Below, piece by piece: positions 1 through 7,815 of a DNA stretch of 14,027 nt. Source of the stretch: Halomonas halophila (GTDB lineage: Bacteria > Pseudomonadota > Gammaproteobacteria > Pseudomonadales > Halomonadaceae); assembly GCA_002433675.1 (NCBI GenBank), contig DJIP01000297.1, positions 3,955-17,981 of the forward strand, written 5' to 3'. Positions within the stretch are counted from its first letter, which is position 1. Each line of letters begins with the position of its first letter. Both the position numbers and the translations under genes were made by a program. A model generated the notes under the pieces. That model did not search any database, was not told where the DNA came from, and saw nothing but the letters and a program-made list of their open reading frames with translations.

Positions 1-995
1 AAGAAGGTCAGCATGATGCCGCCTCCCAGCAATCGCCCGAAGGTATCCTGGGCGGCACCCGCCAGCCACAGACCCCGCGCGACGATCAGCAGGTACAACA
101 GCAGGAAGGCCAGCATGCCGACCAGACCGAACTCTTCGCCCAGCACGGCGACGATAAAGTCGGTATGCCGCTCCGGCAGGAACTCGAGCTGCGACTGGGT
201 GCCCTCGAGCCACCCCTTGCCCCAGACGCCCCCGCTGCCAATCGCGGTGGTCGACTGGATAATGTTCCAGCCGGCGCCCAGCGGGTCGCTTTCGGGATCG
301 AGGAAGGTCAGCACGCGCTGACGCTGATAGTTGTGCATGTTCATCCACAGCAGCGGCAACGCTGCCCCCGCCAGCGCCACCATGACACCGATAAAGCGCC
401 ACGACAGCCCCGCCAGCAGGATCACGAAGACCGCTGCCGCTGCCACCAGCAGCGAGGTGCCAAGGTCCGGCTGGCGCGCGATCAGGCCCACCGGCAGAGC
501 GATCAACAGCGCGCAACCGGCTAGCGCGCGCCAGTTGGGCGGCAACTCGTGGCGACTGAGCCAGGCCGCCACCATCATCGGCATGGCGATCTTCATCATC
601 TCGGAAGGCTGAAAGCGCACCACCCCGGGAATCACCAGCCAACGCTGAGCGCCCATGCCGACGTCACCGAGAATTTCCACGGCTACCAGCATCACCAGGC
701 CGGCCAGGTAGGCCGGCAATGCCCAGCGCATCAGCGTCGCCGGCGAAAACTGCGCCAGCACCAGCATGACCGCCCAGGCCACGCCGAAGCGAATCGCCTG
801 GGCGGTGACCACATGAACGTTCTCGCCACTGGCGCTGTAGAGCACCGCCAGGCCACTGCACATCAGCACCAGCAGCATGCCGAGCAACCAGGGATCAACG
901 TGCATCCTTTGCCAGAACGAGGTGCGTCGGGCGATACCGCTGGCCGGAGGACGCACCGGGTGGCCGCGAAGCGAGCGCACAAAATCGATGGCCAT
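1..995 (-). CDS. rodA: RodA, peptidoglycan glycosyltransferase of the elongasome (3' end cut by window edge)
   Basis: SEDS-family polytopic membrane protein that polymerises lipid II into glycan strands with PBP2 during cell elongation. The visible 331 codons begin MAIDFVRSLRG, with the first helix near residues 36-55, and include the hallmark stretch GTQSQLEFLPERHTDF, whose aspartate (D279) matches the catalytic Asp of SEDS enzymes. Reading continues in frame to base 1 (LGGGIMLTF). About 40-45 residues of the usual ~370-380 are outside the window, including the last periplasmic loop. The ATG start overlaps the mrdA stop by one base (TGATG), and a GAGGAGGAAG Shine-Dalgarno lies inside the end of mrdA, so the two are probably translationally coupled. 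The identity is secure. The truncation is only the window edge. Confidence 0.96.
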   Translation of the reverse strand, partial: MAIDFVRSLRGHPVRPPASGIARRTSFWQRMHVDPWLLGMLLVLMCSGLAVLYSASGENVHVVTAQAIRFGVAWAVMLVLAQFSPATLMRWALPAYLAGLVMLVAVEILGDVGMGAQRWLVIPGVVRFQPSEMMKIAMPMMVAAWLSRHELPPNWRALAGCALLIALPVGLIARQPDLGTSLLVAAAAVFVILLAGLSWRFIGVMVALAGAALPLLWMNMHNYQRQRVLTFLDPESDPLGAGWNIIQSTTAIGSGGVWGKGWLEGTQSQLEFLPERHTDFIVAVLGEEFGLVGMLAFLLLYLLIVARGLWLAGAAQDTFGRLLGGGIMLTF

Positions 996-2881
996 CAGTC
1001 TTCCTCCTCGGCGGTAGTCTCGTCGGTGCGCGGGCGACCGGCGTTGTGGTCGAGGATCCAGGCATCGGCCATGGCCCGAGCCAGGCCTGCGGCGTGGGTC
1101 GAACCGCCACCGGCGTTCTCGACGATGACCGAGATGGCGATTTGAGGATCCTCCACCGGCGCAAAGGCCATGAACAATGCATGGTCGCGCAGACGCTCGC
1201 GCAATTCGGCGGCGTTGTACTTCTGGTTCTGCCCCAGCGAGAACACCTGGGCGGTCCCCGACTTGCCGGCCATGCGATATTGAAGGCCGGCCCCGGTGCG
1301 ACGTGCCGTGCCCTCGCGCCCGGACAACACTTTTTCCATGCCGTTGAAGACCCGGGTCCAGTAGCTGTCGGGAGCCTCGATATCCGGCGGCGTGTCGGGC
1401 AGATCCACCGGTACCGGCTGGTCGCCGATACGCTTGGCCAGCCGCGGGCGCACCCAATGGCCGCGATTGGCGAGCACGGCGGTAGCGGCTGCCAACTGCA
1501 GTGGAGTGATTTGCAGATACCCCTGACCGATACCCACCGACAGGGTCTCGCCGGGATACCAGGGCTGATTGAAGCGTGCCTTCTTCCAGTCTCTGGAGGG
1601 CAGCAGGCCATCCCCCTGCCCGGCCACGTCGGCAGCGACCCGGGAGCCGAAGCCAAAGGCCCCCAGGTTCTCGTCGATACGATCGATACCGAGCTCGTGG
1701 GCCAATGAATAGAAATAGGTGTTGTTGGACACCGCCAGGGCGCGCTCGAGACTCACCCGCCCATGCCCCCAGCGCAGCCAGTTGCGGTAGCGTCGGTCGT
1801 CATTGGGCAGCTGGTAGTAGCCCGGGTCGTAGATGACCTCGTCCGGGGTAACGGCCCCTTCGATCAACCCGGCCATGGCCATGAACGGCTTGATCGTCGA
1901 CCCCGCCGGATAGCTGCCCCGGGTCGCCCGGTCGAACAGCGGCAGATCGATATCGCTCTGCAGCCCGCGGTAGGACTTGACGTCGATGCCGGTGACGAAC
2001 TGGTTGGTGTCGAATCCAGGCACCGAGGCCATCGCCAGAATCTCGCCGGTCTGGGGCGCAATGGCGACGATGGCACCCCGCCGACCGTCGAGCAGATCGA
2101 CAGCGAGCTGCTGCATGTCCATGTCCAGGGTCAGGGTCAGGTCCTGGCCTGGCTCGGGGTCGGAGTGCCCCAGCTCGCGCAGCACCCTGCCCCGAGCATT
2201 GGTCTCGACCTTTCTCAGCCCCGCACGACCGTGCAACTGATCCTCGTAGAAGCGCTCTACCCCGGTCTTGCCGATAAAGTGGGTACCGGCGTAGTTGCCC
2301 GGATCCAGGCTCTCGAGCTCTTCGGCGTTGATCCTGCCCACGTAGCCAAGCGCATGGGACATGATCTCGGCGTCAGGATAGAAGCGCAGCAGCTGGGCCT
2401 GGACCTCCACTCCCGGCAATCGATGGCGATTGACCGCGAGCCGGGCAATCTGCGACTCGGTCAGATCACTCATCAACAGGGCAGGCTGGTAGGGACGCTG
2501 ACGCTGGCGTGAACGCACCTTGAAGGCGTCCACCTCAGCATCCGGCAGATCCAGCAGCTCGACCAGCAGTTCCAGGGTGGCATCGAGGTCATCGACCCGT
2601 TCACGCACCAGGGTCAGGTTGTAGGTGGGACGATTTTCGGCCAGCAATTGACCGTTGCGGTCGTAGATCAGCCCGCGGGTCGGGGGCAGAGGCTCCACCC
2701 TCACCCGATTCTTCTCGGATCGAGTGCTGTAGACCTCGTGCTGGACGATCTGCAGATAGCACAACCGCCCCACCAGCAGGCCGGACAGCAGTACCACGAC
2801 GACCCCGGCAAGCGTCGCACGCACGCGAAAGATGCGCAGCGCGTTCTCGGGGTTCTTGAGGGTTTCGCGACGCTTACGCAT
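995..2881 (-). CDS. mrdA: Penicillin-binding protein 2 (elongasome D,D-transpeptidase)
   Basis: Class B PBP that cross-links nascent peptidoglycan during lateral wall growth, working with RodA, which is encoded directly downstream. At 628 residues it has the usual length for the family. The order is a basic cytoplasmic N-terminus, one membrane anchor at about residues 22-42, a dimerisation/pedestal region, then the transpeptidase domain with the three penicillin-binding motifs: STIK with active Ser328, SNN at 385-387, and KSGT at 540-543. These spacings match Escherichia coli PBP2 (Ser330). The ATG start is preceded by AAGGA about 10 nt upstream on the minus strand. The gap to rlmH upstream is 33 bp, and the stop overlaps the rodA start by one base. 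Nothing suggests loss of function. It is the expected beta-lactam (mecillinam) target by family knowledge. Confidence 0.97.
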   Translation of the reverse strand: MRKRRETLKNPENALRIFRVRATLAGVVVVLLSGLLVGRLCYLQIVQHEVYSTRSEKNRVRVEPLPPTRGLIYDRNGQLLAENRPTYNLTLVRERVDDLDATLELLVELLDLPDAEVDAFKVRSRQRQRPYQPALLMSDLTESQIARLAVNRHRLPGVEVQAQLLRFYPDAEIMSHALGYVGRINAEELESLDPGNYAGTHFIGKTGVERFYEDQLHGRAGLRKVETNARGRVLRELGHSDPEPGQDLTLTLDMDMQQLAVDLLDGRRGAIVAIAPQTGEILAMASVPGFDTNQFVTGIDVKSYRGLQSDIDLPLFDRATRGSYPAGSTIKPFMAMAGLIEGAVTPDEVIYDPGYYQLPNDDRRYRNWLRWGHGRVSLERALAVSNNTYFYSLAHELGIDRIDENLGAFGFGSRVAADVAGQGDGLLPSRDWKKARFNQPWYPGETLSVGIGQGYLQITPLQLAAATAVLANRGHWVRPRLAKRIGDQPVPVDLPDTPPDIEAPDSYWTRVFNGMEKVLSGREGTARRTGAGLQYRMAGKSGTAQVFSLGQNQKYNAAELRERLRDHALFMAFAPVEDPQIAISVIVENAGGGSTHAAGLARAMADAWILDHNAGRPRTDETTAEEED

Positions 2882-2914
2882 GCGAGAGGCAATCCTTGTC
2901 TGACGCAGGAGCCA

Positions 2915-3382
2915 TCATCGGTGGTAGGGGTGTCCCACCATCAGGGTCCAGGCACGGTAGAGCTGCTCGGCCAGCACCAGCCGCACCAGTGGATGGGGAA
3001 GGGTCAAGGGTGACAGCGACCAGCGCTGATGGGCGCGGGCCGACAGTGCCGGGGCCAGGCCATCCGGGCCGCCTACCAGCAGCACCACATCACGCCCGGC
3101 ATGACGCCACTGATCGGCCTCATCGGCCAGCCGCTCGGTGGTCCAGTGCTTGCCGAGCACCTCCAGCGCCACCAGGTGCTCATCGCCCTTGAGGCGCGCC
3201 TCGATGCGTTCGGCTTCCTGGGCCACGGCGCGCGCGGTGTCCGCATTCTTGCCGCGATGGCCCGGAGCGATTTCTTCGACTTCCAGGCGAAAATCCCGCG
3301 GCAGACGCTTGCGGTACTCCTCGACTCCGTCGGTCACCCAGCCTGGCATGCGTGTTCCCACCGCCAACAGGCGGACCTTCAT
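2915..3382 (-). CDS. rlmH: 23S rRNA (pseudouridine1915-N3)-methyltransferase
   Basis: SPOUT-class methyltransferase that uses S-adenosylmethionine to methylate pseudouridine 1915 in helix 69 of 23S rRNA on assembled 70S ribosomes. The protein is 155 residues, the standard length. It starts MKVRLLAVGT and has the cofactor-binding loop VGGPDG at about residues 103-108 within LLVGGPDGLAP. It ends in the diagnostic tail LYRAWTLMVGHPYHR, where the family signature is YRAW...HPYHR. The ATG overlaps the end of rsfS by 4 nt (ATGA), so translation is likely coupled to rsfS. This rsfS-rlmH pair directly upstream of mrdA is the standard gammaproteobacterial arrangement. Confidence 0.97.
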   Translation of the reverse strand: MKVRLLAVGTRMPGWVTDGVEEYRKRLPRDFRLEVEEIAPGHRGKNADTARAVAQEAERIEARLKGDEHLVALEVLGKHWTTERLADEADQWRHAGRDVVLLVGGPDGLAPALSARAHQRWSLSPLTLPHPLVRLVLAEQLYRAWTLMVGHPYHR

Positions 3383-3741
3383 GCCTTGGCCTCTTCCTCT
3401 GGTGCCGGTGCGTCACTGGGAAGATCGGACCACAGCCGCTCCAGGTCATACAGCGCACGGGTGTCCGGCATCATCACGTGGACCACCACGCCGCCAAGAT
3501 CGACCAGCACCCAGTCCGACCCGTTCTCACCTTCGACGCCCAGCGGCTGAACGCCGTTGTCCTTGGCGTTGGTGATGACGCTGTTGGCCAGCGCCGACAC
3601 GTGCCGTGTCGAGGTCCCGCTCGCCACCACCATCCAATCGGTCACACTGGTCAGCCGAGAGACGTCGAGCACCTCGACGTCCTTGGCCTTGATATCGTCA
3701 AGCGACTCGATCACGAGCGCCTTCAATGCTTCAATCTGCAT
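3379..3741 (-). CDS. rsfS: Ribosomal silencing factor RsfS
   Basis: RsfS (RsfA/YbeB, Iojap family) binds uL14 on the 50S subunit and blocks joining to 30S, lowering translation in stationary phase or starvation. The 120-residue product carries the family core KAKDVEVLDVSRLTSVTDWM, then the conserved ASGTSTRHV, and later the stretch SDWVLVDLGGVVVHVMM. It is about 15 residues longer than the E. coli protein because of an acidic, alanine-rich tail (residues about 108-120). The ATG has a close GAGGGG Shine-Dalgarno. The stop overlaps rlmH by 4 nt. A 117-bp gap separates it from nadD, larger than other gaps in the cluster, and holds a possible internal promoter. Confidence 0.96.
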   Translation of the reverse strand: MQIEALKALVIESLDDIKAKDVEVLDVSRLTSVTDWMVVASGTSTRHVSALANSVITNAKDNGVQPLGVEGENGSDWVLVDLGGVVVHVMMPDTRALYDLERLWSDLPSDAPAPEEEAKA

Positions 3742-3774
3742 AGCCCCTCATCACTGGGTAGTCATCGACCTCCC

Positions 3775-3803
3775 ATTGTACCTGTTGGGAAGCCGAGTGG
3801 CAG
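3775..3803 (-). promoter_or_regulatory. Possible sigma70 promoter for rsfS-rlmH-mrdA-rodA
   Basis: Read on the minus strand, the nadD-rsfS gap contains CTGCCA, exactly 17 bp, then TACAAT. That is 4/6 and 5/6 matches to the sigma70 -35 and -10 boxes at ideal spacing. The -10 box ends 33 bp upstream of the rsfS start. It would let the ribosome/cell-wall part of the cluster be expressed independently of proA-nadD. This is a motif reading only. A box pair of this quality can arise by chance. Confidence 0.35.
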
Positions 3804-3858
3804 CGCCAATCCAGCGCCTGATCGAATTTCTCGGACCGCCTTGCCCTGGCTGGCGCGT

Positions 3859-4539
3859 TCAGACCGCGCGGTACAGGCGCTGCGCCTGGATGCGCTCTTC
3901 CACCGCCGGGGGCAGCAGGTAGCGCACGCTCTCCCCCTGCATCAGGCTATGCCGGACGAAGGTGGCCGAAATCGCCATCCGCGATGGCAGTGACAGACGC
4001 AGCAGCCGACCCTGGGGCTTGGCCATCAGGGCATCGCCATGCTCGACCACACGGCCTTCGATAAGCGCCTGAAGCGCTTCGGGCAAGGGGGCTTCGTGAT
4101 CGGGCCGGTCGACCACCACCAGATGGGCAAGCGCGAAGACCCTTTCCGGATTGTGCCAGTTCGCCAGCTTGAGAAAGGCGTCGTGACCAAGGGCCATGAC
4201 GATGCGCGCCTCGCGGCCGTAGCGCTCACGCAGGGACTCGAGCGTCTGCACGCTGAACGACGGGCCCTCCCGTTCCAGCTCGCAGGGGTCCGCCGCCAGC
4301 CCCGGGGTATCGCCGATCCCCAGGCGCAACAGTTCGAGCCGTTTTTCGGCGGTGACCTGGGGCCGATCGCGCAACGGAGGCTGAGCCGCGGGGATCATGT
4401 GCACGCCATCCAGCGACAGCGCAGCGCGCAGCTCAAGCGCCGTGCGCAGATGCCCCAGATGGACAGGGTCGAAGGTGCCGCCAAGCATGCCGATGCGCGC
4501 CGGGCGGCCCTTTACATCAAAGCGAACGGCGCCGCTCAC
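3859..4539 (-). CDS. nadD: Nicotinate-nucleotide adenylyltransferase
   Basis: Transfers AMP from ATP to nicotinate mononucleotide, giving deamido-NAD in NAD biosynthesis. The 226-residue protein has the nucleotidyltransferase signature [12 protein letters not shown] at residues 20-31, containing the HxGH motif H27-L-G-H30. It also has the C-terminal ISATFVR at 190-196, equivalent to the ISxTxxR motif. The start read here is GTG at 4539, which overlaps the proA stop by 4 nt (GTGA). No good Shine-Dalgarno is visible, consistent with coupled re-initiation. The next in-frame ATG (residue 18) would delete the strand before GGTFDP, so the GTG is preferred. The N-terminus is about 11 residues longer than in E. 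coli NadD. Function is certain, the exact start less so. Confidence 0.95.
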   Translation of the reverse strand: MSGAVRFDVKGRPARIGMLGGTFDPVHLGHLRTALELRAALSLDGVHMIPAAQPPLRDRPQVTAEKRLELLRLGIGDTPGLAADPCELEREGPSFSVQTLESLRERYGREARIVMALGHDAFLKLANWHNPERVFALAHLVVVDRPDHEAPLPEALQALIEGRVVEHGDALMAKPQGRLLRLSLPSRMAISATFVRHSLMQGESVRYLLPPAVEERIQAQRLYRAV

Positions 4540-5831
4540 TGTCGAATCTGGCCATCGCCGAAGACCACATACTTGCGCGTGGTCAGCCCTTCGAGCCCCA
4601 CCGGACCCCGGGCATGCAGTCGGTCGGTGGAGATGCCGATCTCCGCGCCAAGCCCGTATTCGAAGCCATCGGCGAACCGGGTCGAGGCGTTGACCATGAC
4701 CGAGCTCGAGTCGACCTCGGCGAGAAAGCGTCGCGCCAGGCTGTAGTTCTCGGTGACGATGGCTTCGGTGTGCCGGGAGCTGTAGCGCTCGATGTGCGCC
4801 ATGGCCTCATCGACGTCGTCGACTACCCTGACCGACAGCACCGGCGCAAGGTACTCGGTAGCCCAGTCGTCGTCACTTGCCGTGAGCCAGTGATCGACGA
4901 TAGCGCGGGCGCGGGCGCAGCCCCTTACCTCGACGCCCTTTTCAGTGTAGTCAGCGGCCAGGGTCGGCAGCAGGGCCTCAGCCACCGCGGCATTTACCAA
5001 CAGCGTTTCCATGGCGTTGCACACGCCGTAGCGATGGGTCTTGGCGTTGACCGCGATGGCTCGGGCCTTGTCCAGATCGGCGGCGGCGTCCACGTAGACG
5101 TGACAGATGCCGTCCAGATGCTTGATCACCGGCACCCTGGCCTCACGCGAAATACGCTCGATCAGCGACTTGCCACCACGGGGAATGATCACATCGACAA
5201 ATTCGTCCATGCTGATCAAGCGCCCCACGGCGGCGCGGTCGGTGGTCGCCACCAGTTGCACGGCGCCGTGGGGCAGCCCGGCTTCGGCCAGCCCGGCGGC
5301 GATGCAGCGGGCCAGCGCCTGATTGGACTCGCTGGCCTCGGAGCCTCCGCGCAGGATGCAGGCATTGCCCGATTTCAGGCACAGACTGGCGGCTTCCATG
5401 GTGACGTTGGGGCGAGATTCGTAGATGATACCGATGACACCCAGGGGCACGCGCATCATGCCGACCTGGATGCCGCTGGGCCGAGTGCTCAGGCCATCGA
5501 TCTCACCGACGGGATCGGGCAAGGCAGCCACCTGGGTCAGGCCCTCGATCATGGCGTCGATACGACCCTCATCCAGGGCAAGGCGGTCGAGCAGCGCCGC
5601 GTCGAGTCCCTTGTCGCGACCGCGCGCCAGATCCTGCCGATTGGCCGACAGGATCTCTTGACGAGAAGCGTCCAGCGCCTGAGCCATCGCCTTGAGCGCC
5701 TGGTTCTTGCGAGCGGGTGGCAGGCGACGCATTTCGGTGGCAGCGACACGGGCCGCCTGGCCCATGGCGGTCATGTAGGCGTCGATATCGGCGACGCAAT
5801 CGGCGGTGGCATTGGCGGATGAGTCGGACAC
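4536..5831 (-). CDS. proA: Gamma-glutamyl phosphate reductase
   Basis: Second step of proline synthesis: NADPH-dependent reduction of gamma-glutamyl phosphate to glutamate semialdehyde. The 431-residue product is an aldehyde-dehydrogenase-fold enzyme with the family markers [33 protein letters not shown] and [14 protein letters not shown]. The cysteine in the last (C271) is the catalytic nucleophile. The start is GTG (residues [11 protein letters not shown]), with GGAGA about 11 nt upstream. An internal Met20 aligns with the E. coli start, so about 19 residues are an N-terminal extension, and initiation at Met20 cannot be excluded. It is first in the leftward cluster and overlaps nadD by 4 nt. 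proB is not nearby. Confidence 0.97.
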   Translation of the reverse strand: MSDSSANATADCVADIDAYMTAMGQAARVAATEMRRLPPARKNQALKAMAQALDASRQEILSANRQDLARGRDKGLDAALLDRLALDEGRIDAMIEGLTQVAALPDPVGEIDGLSTRPSGIQVGMMRVPLGVIGIIYESRPNVTMEAASLCLKSGNACILRGGSEASESNQALARCIAAGLAEAGLPHGAVQLVATTDRAAVGRLISMDEFVDVIIPRGGKSLIERISREARVPVIKHLDGICHVYVDAAADLDKARAIAVNAKTHRYGVCNAMETLLVNAAVAEALLPTLAADYTEKGVEVRGCARARAIVDHWLTASDDDWATEYLAPVLSVRVVDDVDEAMAHIERYSSRHTEAIVTENYSLARRFLAEVDSSSVMVNASTRFADGFEYGLGAEIGISTDRLHARGPVGLEGLTTRKYVVFGDGQIRQ

Positions 5832-5946
5832 GGTGAAACGAGTCTCCTGATAGAACGAGGTCCCCGGGCAAACAAAGCTTGCACCGGAATGACAACGCGG
5901 ACGTGATGCGGATCGTGAACCACAGAAAGGATCATATTAAGACAGC
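5832..5946. promoter_or_regulatory. Divergent intergenic region between proA and the membrane-protein pair
   Basis: This 115-bp gap must hold the start signals for both directions. On the minus strand TTGTCA (at 5890-5895, 5/6 to a -35 box) is visible, but the segment 17 bp downstream (TTTGCC) is a poor -10 box. On the plus strand an AT-rich patch (CATATTAA, 5933-5940) lies immediately before the 5947 start, with AAAGG further upstream than usual. I see no convincing operator, riboswitch or terminator. Confidence 0.3.
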
Positions 5947-6810
5947 ATGCGGAACAAGTACAAAGTCGGCCTGTTCAAGCTGAACGTGTTTGCCGCTGCC
6001 GCATTGCTGGCGGTTTGCGCGGCGACCTCGACGCGGGTGCTGGACACCACGCTGCTCGGTCTGGCGGCGCTGTGGCTCGGGATCACCGGCATCGTCATCG
6101 AGTTCAGCCACCGCCGTCACGCCTACCGCGCCTGGCTGGTGGTGGCAAGCCTGCTGCTTGCCGCGCTGGTGATACTCTCGCCCGACGCCAACGGTGCCTG
6201 GCTGTGGGCCTGGCCTTTCTTGTTGATCCTGCCCCAACCCCAATGGATGCTGATCCTCAACGCCGGCCTTGCCGGGGTGAGCTGGTGGAGCCTGATCACC
6301 CAGATGAGCCTTCATCATTGGGGCCTGGCAGGCGCGCTCTTGCTGTGCCTGTGCTTTCTTGCGATCGGACGTTCGCTGCCGGGCGGACATTCGCAACGCC
6401 TGATGCGCAGGAGAGCCCGACTGGCGCCGGGCCTGCCGCTTTGGTCGGCCAGCCAGCTGGAACGCGATCTGGCCCGGGAAAACAGCCGCGCCACCCGTGA
6501 CGGCGTCCACGCCGAACTGGTGGTGATCCAGATCCATGGACGTTCTCTGTGGCGGGTTGCCCGGGACATCTGCACGCGCATCAAACGATTCGAGAACGCC
6601 TATCGGCTCAACGGACGTACTGTCGCCGTGATGCTGACCAGTCGAGACGCCGTGCAGGCCAGACAACGACGCCAGGAACTGCTGGAAGACATCGCGGTGC
6701 CGATCACCGTGCGCACCGTATCGATCGCCAACCTGGACAACATGCCCATGGTGCTGGCGGCGCTGGACAAGCAGTGCCCTGTTACCCAGGTGGTGGAGGA
6801 GGACGCATGA
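5947..6810 (+). CDS. Membrane protein with a strongly degenerate GGDEF-like C-terminal domain (first of pair)
   Basis: Not a gene I can name. The 287-residue protein has about six hydrophobic segments (roughly residues 11-28, 34-52, 62-79, 86-98, 100-118, 125-141). A basic linker (RLMRRRARLAP) and a soluble domain of about 125 residues follow. That domain reads like a shortened GGDEF fold: an opening helix SASQLERDLARENSRATR, a strand AELVVIQI, and a helix leading to RLNGRTVAVML. The position of the GGDEF loop is NGRTV (222-226), so no metal- or GTP-binding signature is left. The I-site position has K213..E216 instead of RxxD. An in-frame stop just upstream fixes the ATG as first start. The Shine-Dalgarno (AAAGG) is unusually distant, about 16 nt. 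It overlaps the next gene by 4 nt. The GGDEF relationship is inferred by eye, so treat it as likely rather than proven. Confidence 0.7.
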   Translation: MRNKYKVGLFKLNVFAAAALLAVCAATSTRVLDTTLLGLAALWLGITGIVIEFSHRRHAYRAWLVVASLLLAALVILSPDANGAWLWAWPFLLILPQPQWMLILNAGLAGVSWWSLITQMSLHHWGLAGALLLCLCFLAIGRSLPGGHSQRLMRRRARLAPGLPLWSASQLERDLARENSRATRDGVHAELVVIQIHGRSLWRVARDICTRIKRFENAYRLNGRTVAVMLTSRDAVQARQRRQELLEDIAVPITVRTVSIANLDNMPMVLAALDKQCPVTQVVEEDA

Positions 6811-7763
6811 TCGAGCCGCCCCAGTGGGTCCGTTCCTGGCGTGTCTGTGCCGATGTCATGGCGACCTTGCTGCTGGCGTCACTGGCCCTATGGCACTATC
6901 TGCTGGGGCAATACGAGAGCATCCTGCTGCCGGCGTCCCTGAGTTGCCTGATGGCCGTGATCCTGGTCTTCGATACCCGAAGAGCCTCACGCGTCTCCAA
7001 CTATCTGCTGCTGCTGTGCGGCTGCCTGGCACTTTACGACCAGACGGTACTTCAGGCATCGTTCGACGCCTTCTGGATCAGCGTACCGATCACCCTGATT
7101 CTGCTGGTGTTGCCCTTCGGCCCCGCCCTGGTGCTGGCACTGGCCGTGATGCCAGTCTGGCTCATGGTGGTCGGCCAGTCTTCGCCAAGCCTCGATCAAA
7201 TCGTGTTTCTGCTGACCTTCCTTGCGGTCACCTCCCTGGCCGGCTGGGAATACCTGCGTCAACGCGACTTGAACCGAGCCACCGACCCCAGTGACGCCGA
7301 CTGCGATGCGATCAATTGCGCCACCCTGCACGAACGTCTGAACGGAGAATTTGAACGCGCCCAGCACCTGGACCAGCGGCTGGCGGTGGTGATCCTGTAC
7401 CTGCCACAACTGGAAGTCGCCAGTGAGCAGTACGGCTCACGCACCCAGCTTTCGCAACTCGACCAACTGTGCCAGGCGGTTCGTCTTCACTGCCGGGACC
7501 ACGATATTCTGGGACGGGAATCCCACGACACCTTCTGGCTGGTACTGCCCAACACCACCGAAAGCGGTGCCCTGCTGGTGATCAAGCGACTGGAACAGGC
7601 ACTCTCCGAGGTTCGCCTGGCGGACATGGGCCCCTTGACCCTGCGCTCGCGACTTTGCGCCCTGAACGCCAAGGAACCCTGGCAGCATTTCGAGCAACGC
7701 CTGGCCCGCCGCAGCGAGGCACTGGCCGGCACACCCCCACCTGGTCGCTCCTGCCCACCCTGA
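6807..7763 (+). CDS. Membrane protein with degenerate GGDEF domain retaining an apparent I-site (second of pair)
   Basis: Unnamed 318-residue protein, apparently a paralogue of the preceding gene. It has about six membrane segments (around 16-33, 39-55, 64-77, 88-103, 105-122, 132-148) and then a GGDEF-type domain. The domain begins ATLHERLNGEFERAQ, followed by a strand LAVVILYL. The catalytic loop has become SHDTF (239-243) in GRESHDTFWLVLP, where active enzymes have RxGGDEF. Cyclase activity is therefore unlikely. RDHD at 230-233, followed by exactly five residues, matches the RxxD inhibitory c-di-GMP site. The ATG lies in an ATGA overlap with the upstream stop and has a strong GGAGGAGG site (6795-6802) 4 nt before it, so longer in-frame starts inside the previous gene are rejected. 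Likely role is a membrane c-di-GMP receptor or scaffold (inference). Confidence 0.72.
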   Translation: MIEPPQWVRSWRVCADVMATLLLASLALWHYLLGQYESILLPASLSCLMAVILVFDTRRASRVSNYLLLLCGCLALYDQTVLQASFDAFWISVPITLILLVLPFGPALVLALAVMPVWLMVVGQSSPSLDQIVFLLTFLAVTSLAGWEYLRQRDLNRATDPSDADCDAINCATLHERLNGEFERAQHLDQRLAVVILYLPQLEVASEQYGSRTQLSQLDQLCQAVRLHCRDHDILGRESHDTFWLVLPNTTESGALLVIKRLEQALSEVRLADMGPLTLRSRLCALNAKEPWQHFEQRLARRSEALAGTPPPGRSCPP

Positions 7764-7803
7764 CTGTGGCAGAATGCCGAAACATCACGACGGACCCAAC
7801 GCA

Positions 7804-7809
7804 AAGGAG
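7804..7809 (+). promoter_or_regulatory. Shine-Dalgarno site that decides the GTG start of the DedA-PAP2 gene
   Basis: AAGGAG sits 6 nt before GTG at 7816. An in-frame ATG at 7774 lies before this site, lacks an equivalent signal and would add a polar 14-residue leader, so GTG is the better start. Confidence 0.7.
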
Positions 7810-7815
7810 AACAGG

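Noticed and set aside
1..995. rodA as a broken gene
   Set aside because: The frame is intact to base 1. The missing C-terminus is caused by the window boundary.
4614..5822. 402-codon open frame on the plus strand opposite proA
   Set aside because: It is a shadow of proA with low-complexity Gly/His/Gln composition. proA carries all family motifs on the other strand.
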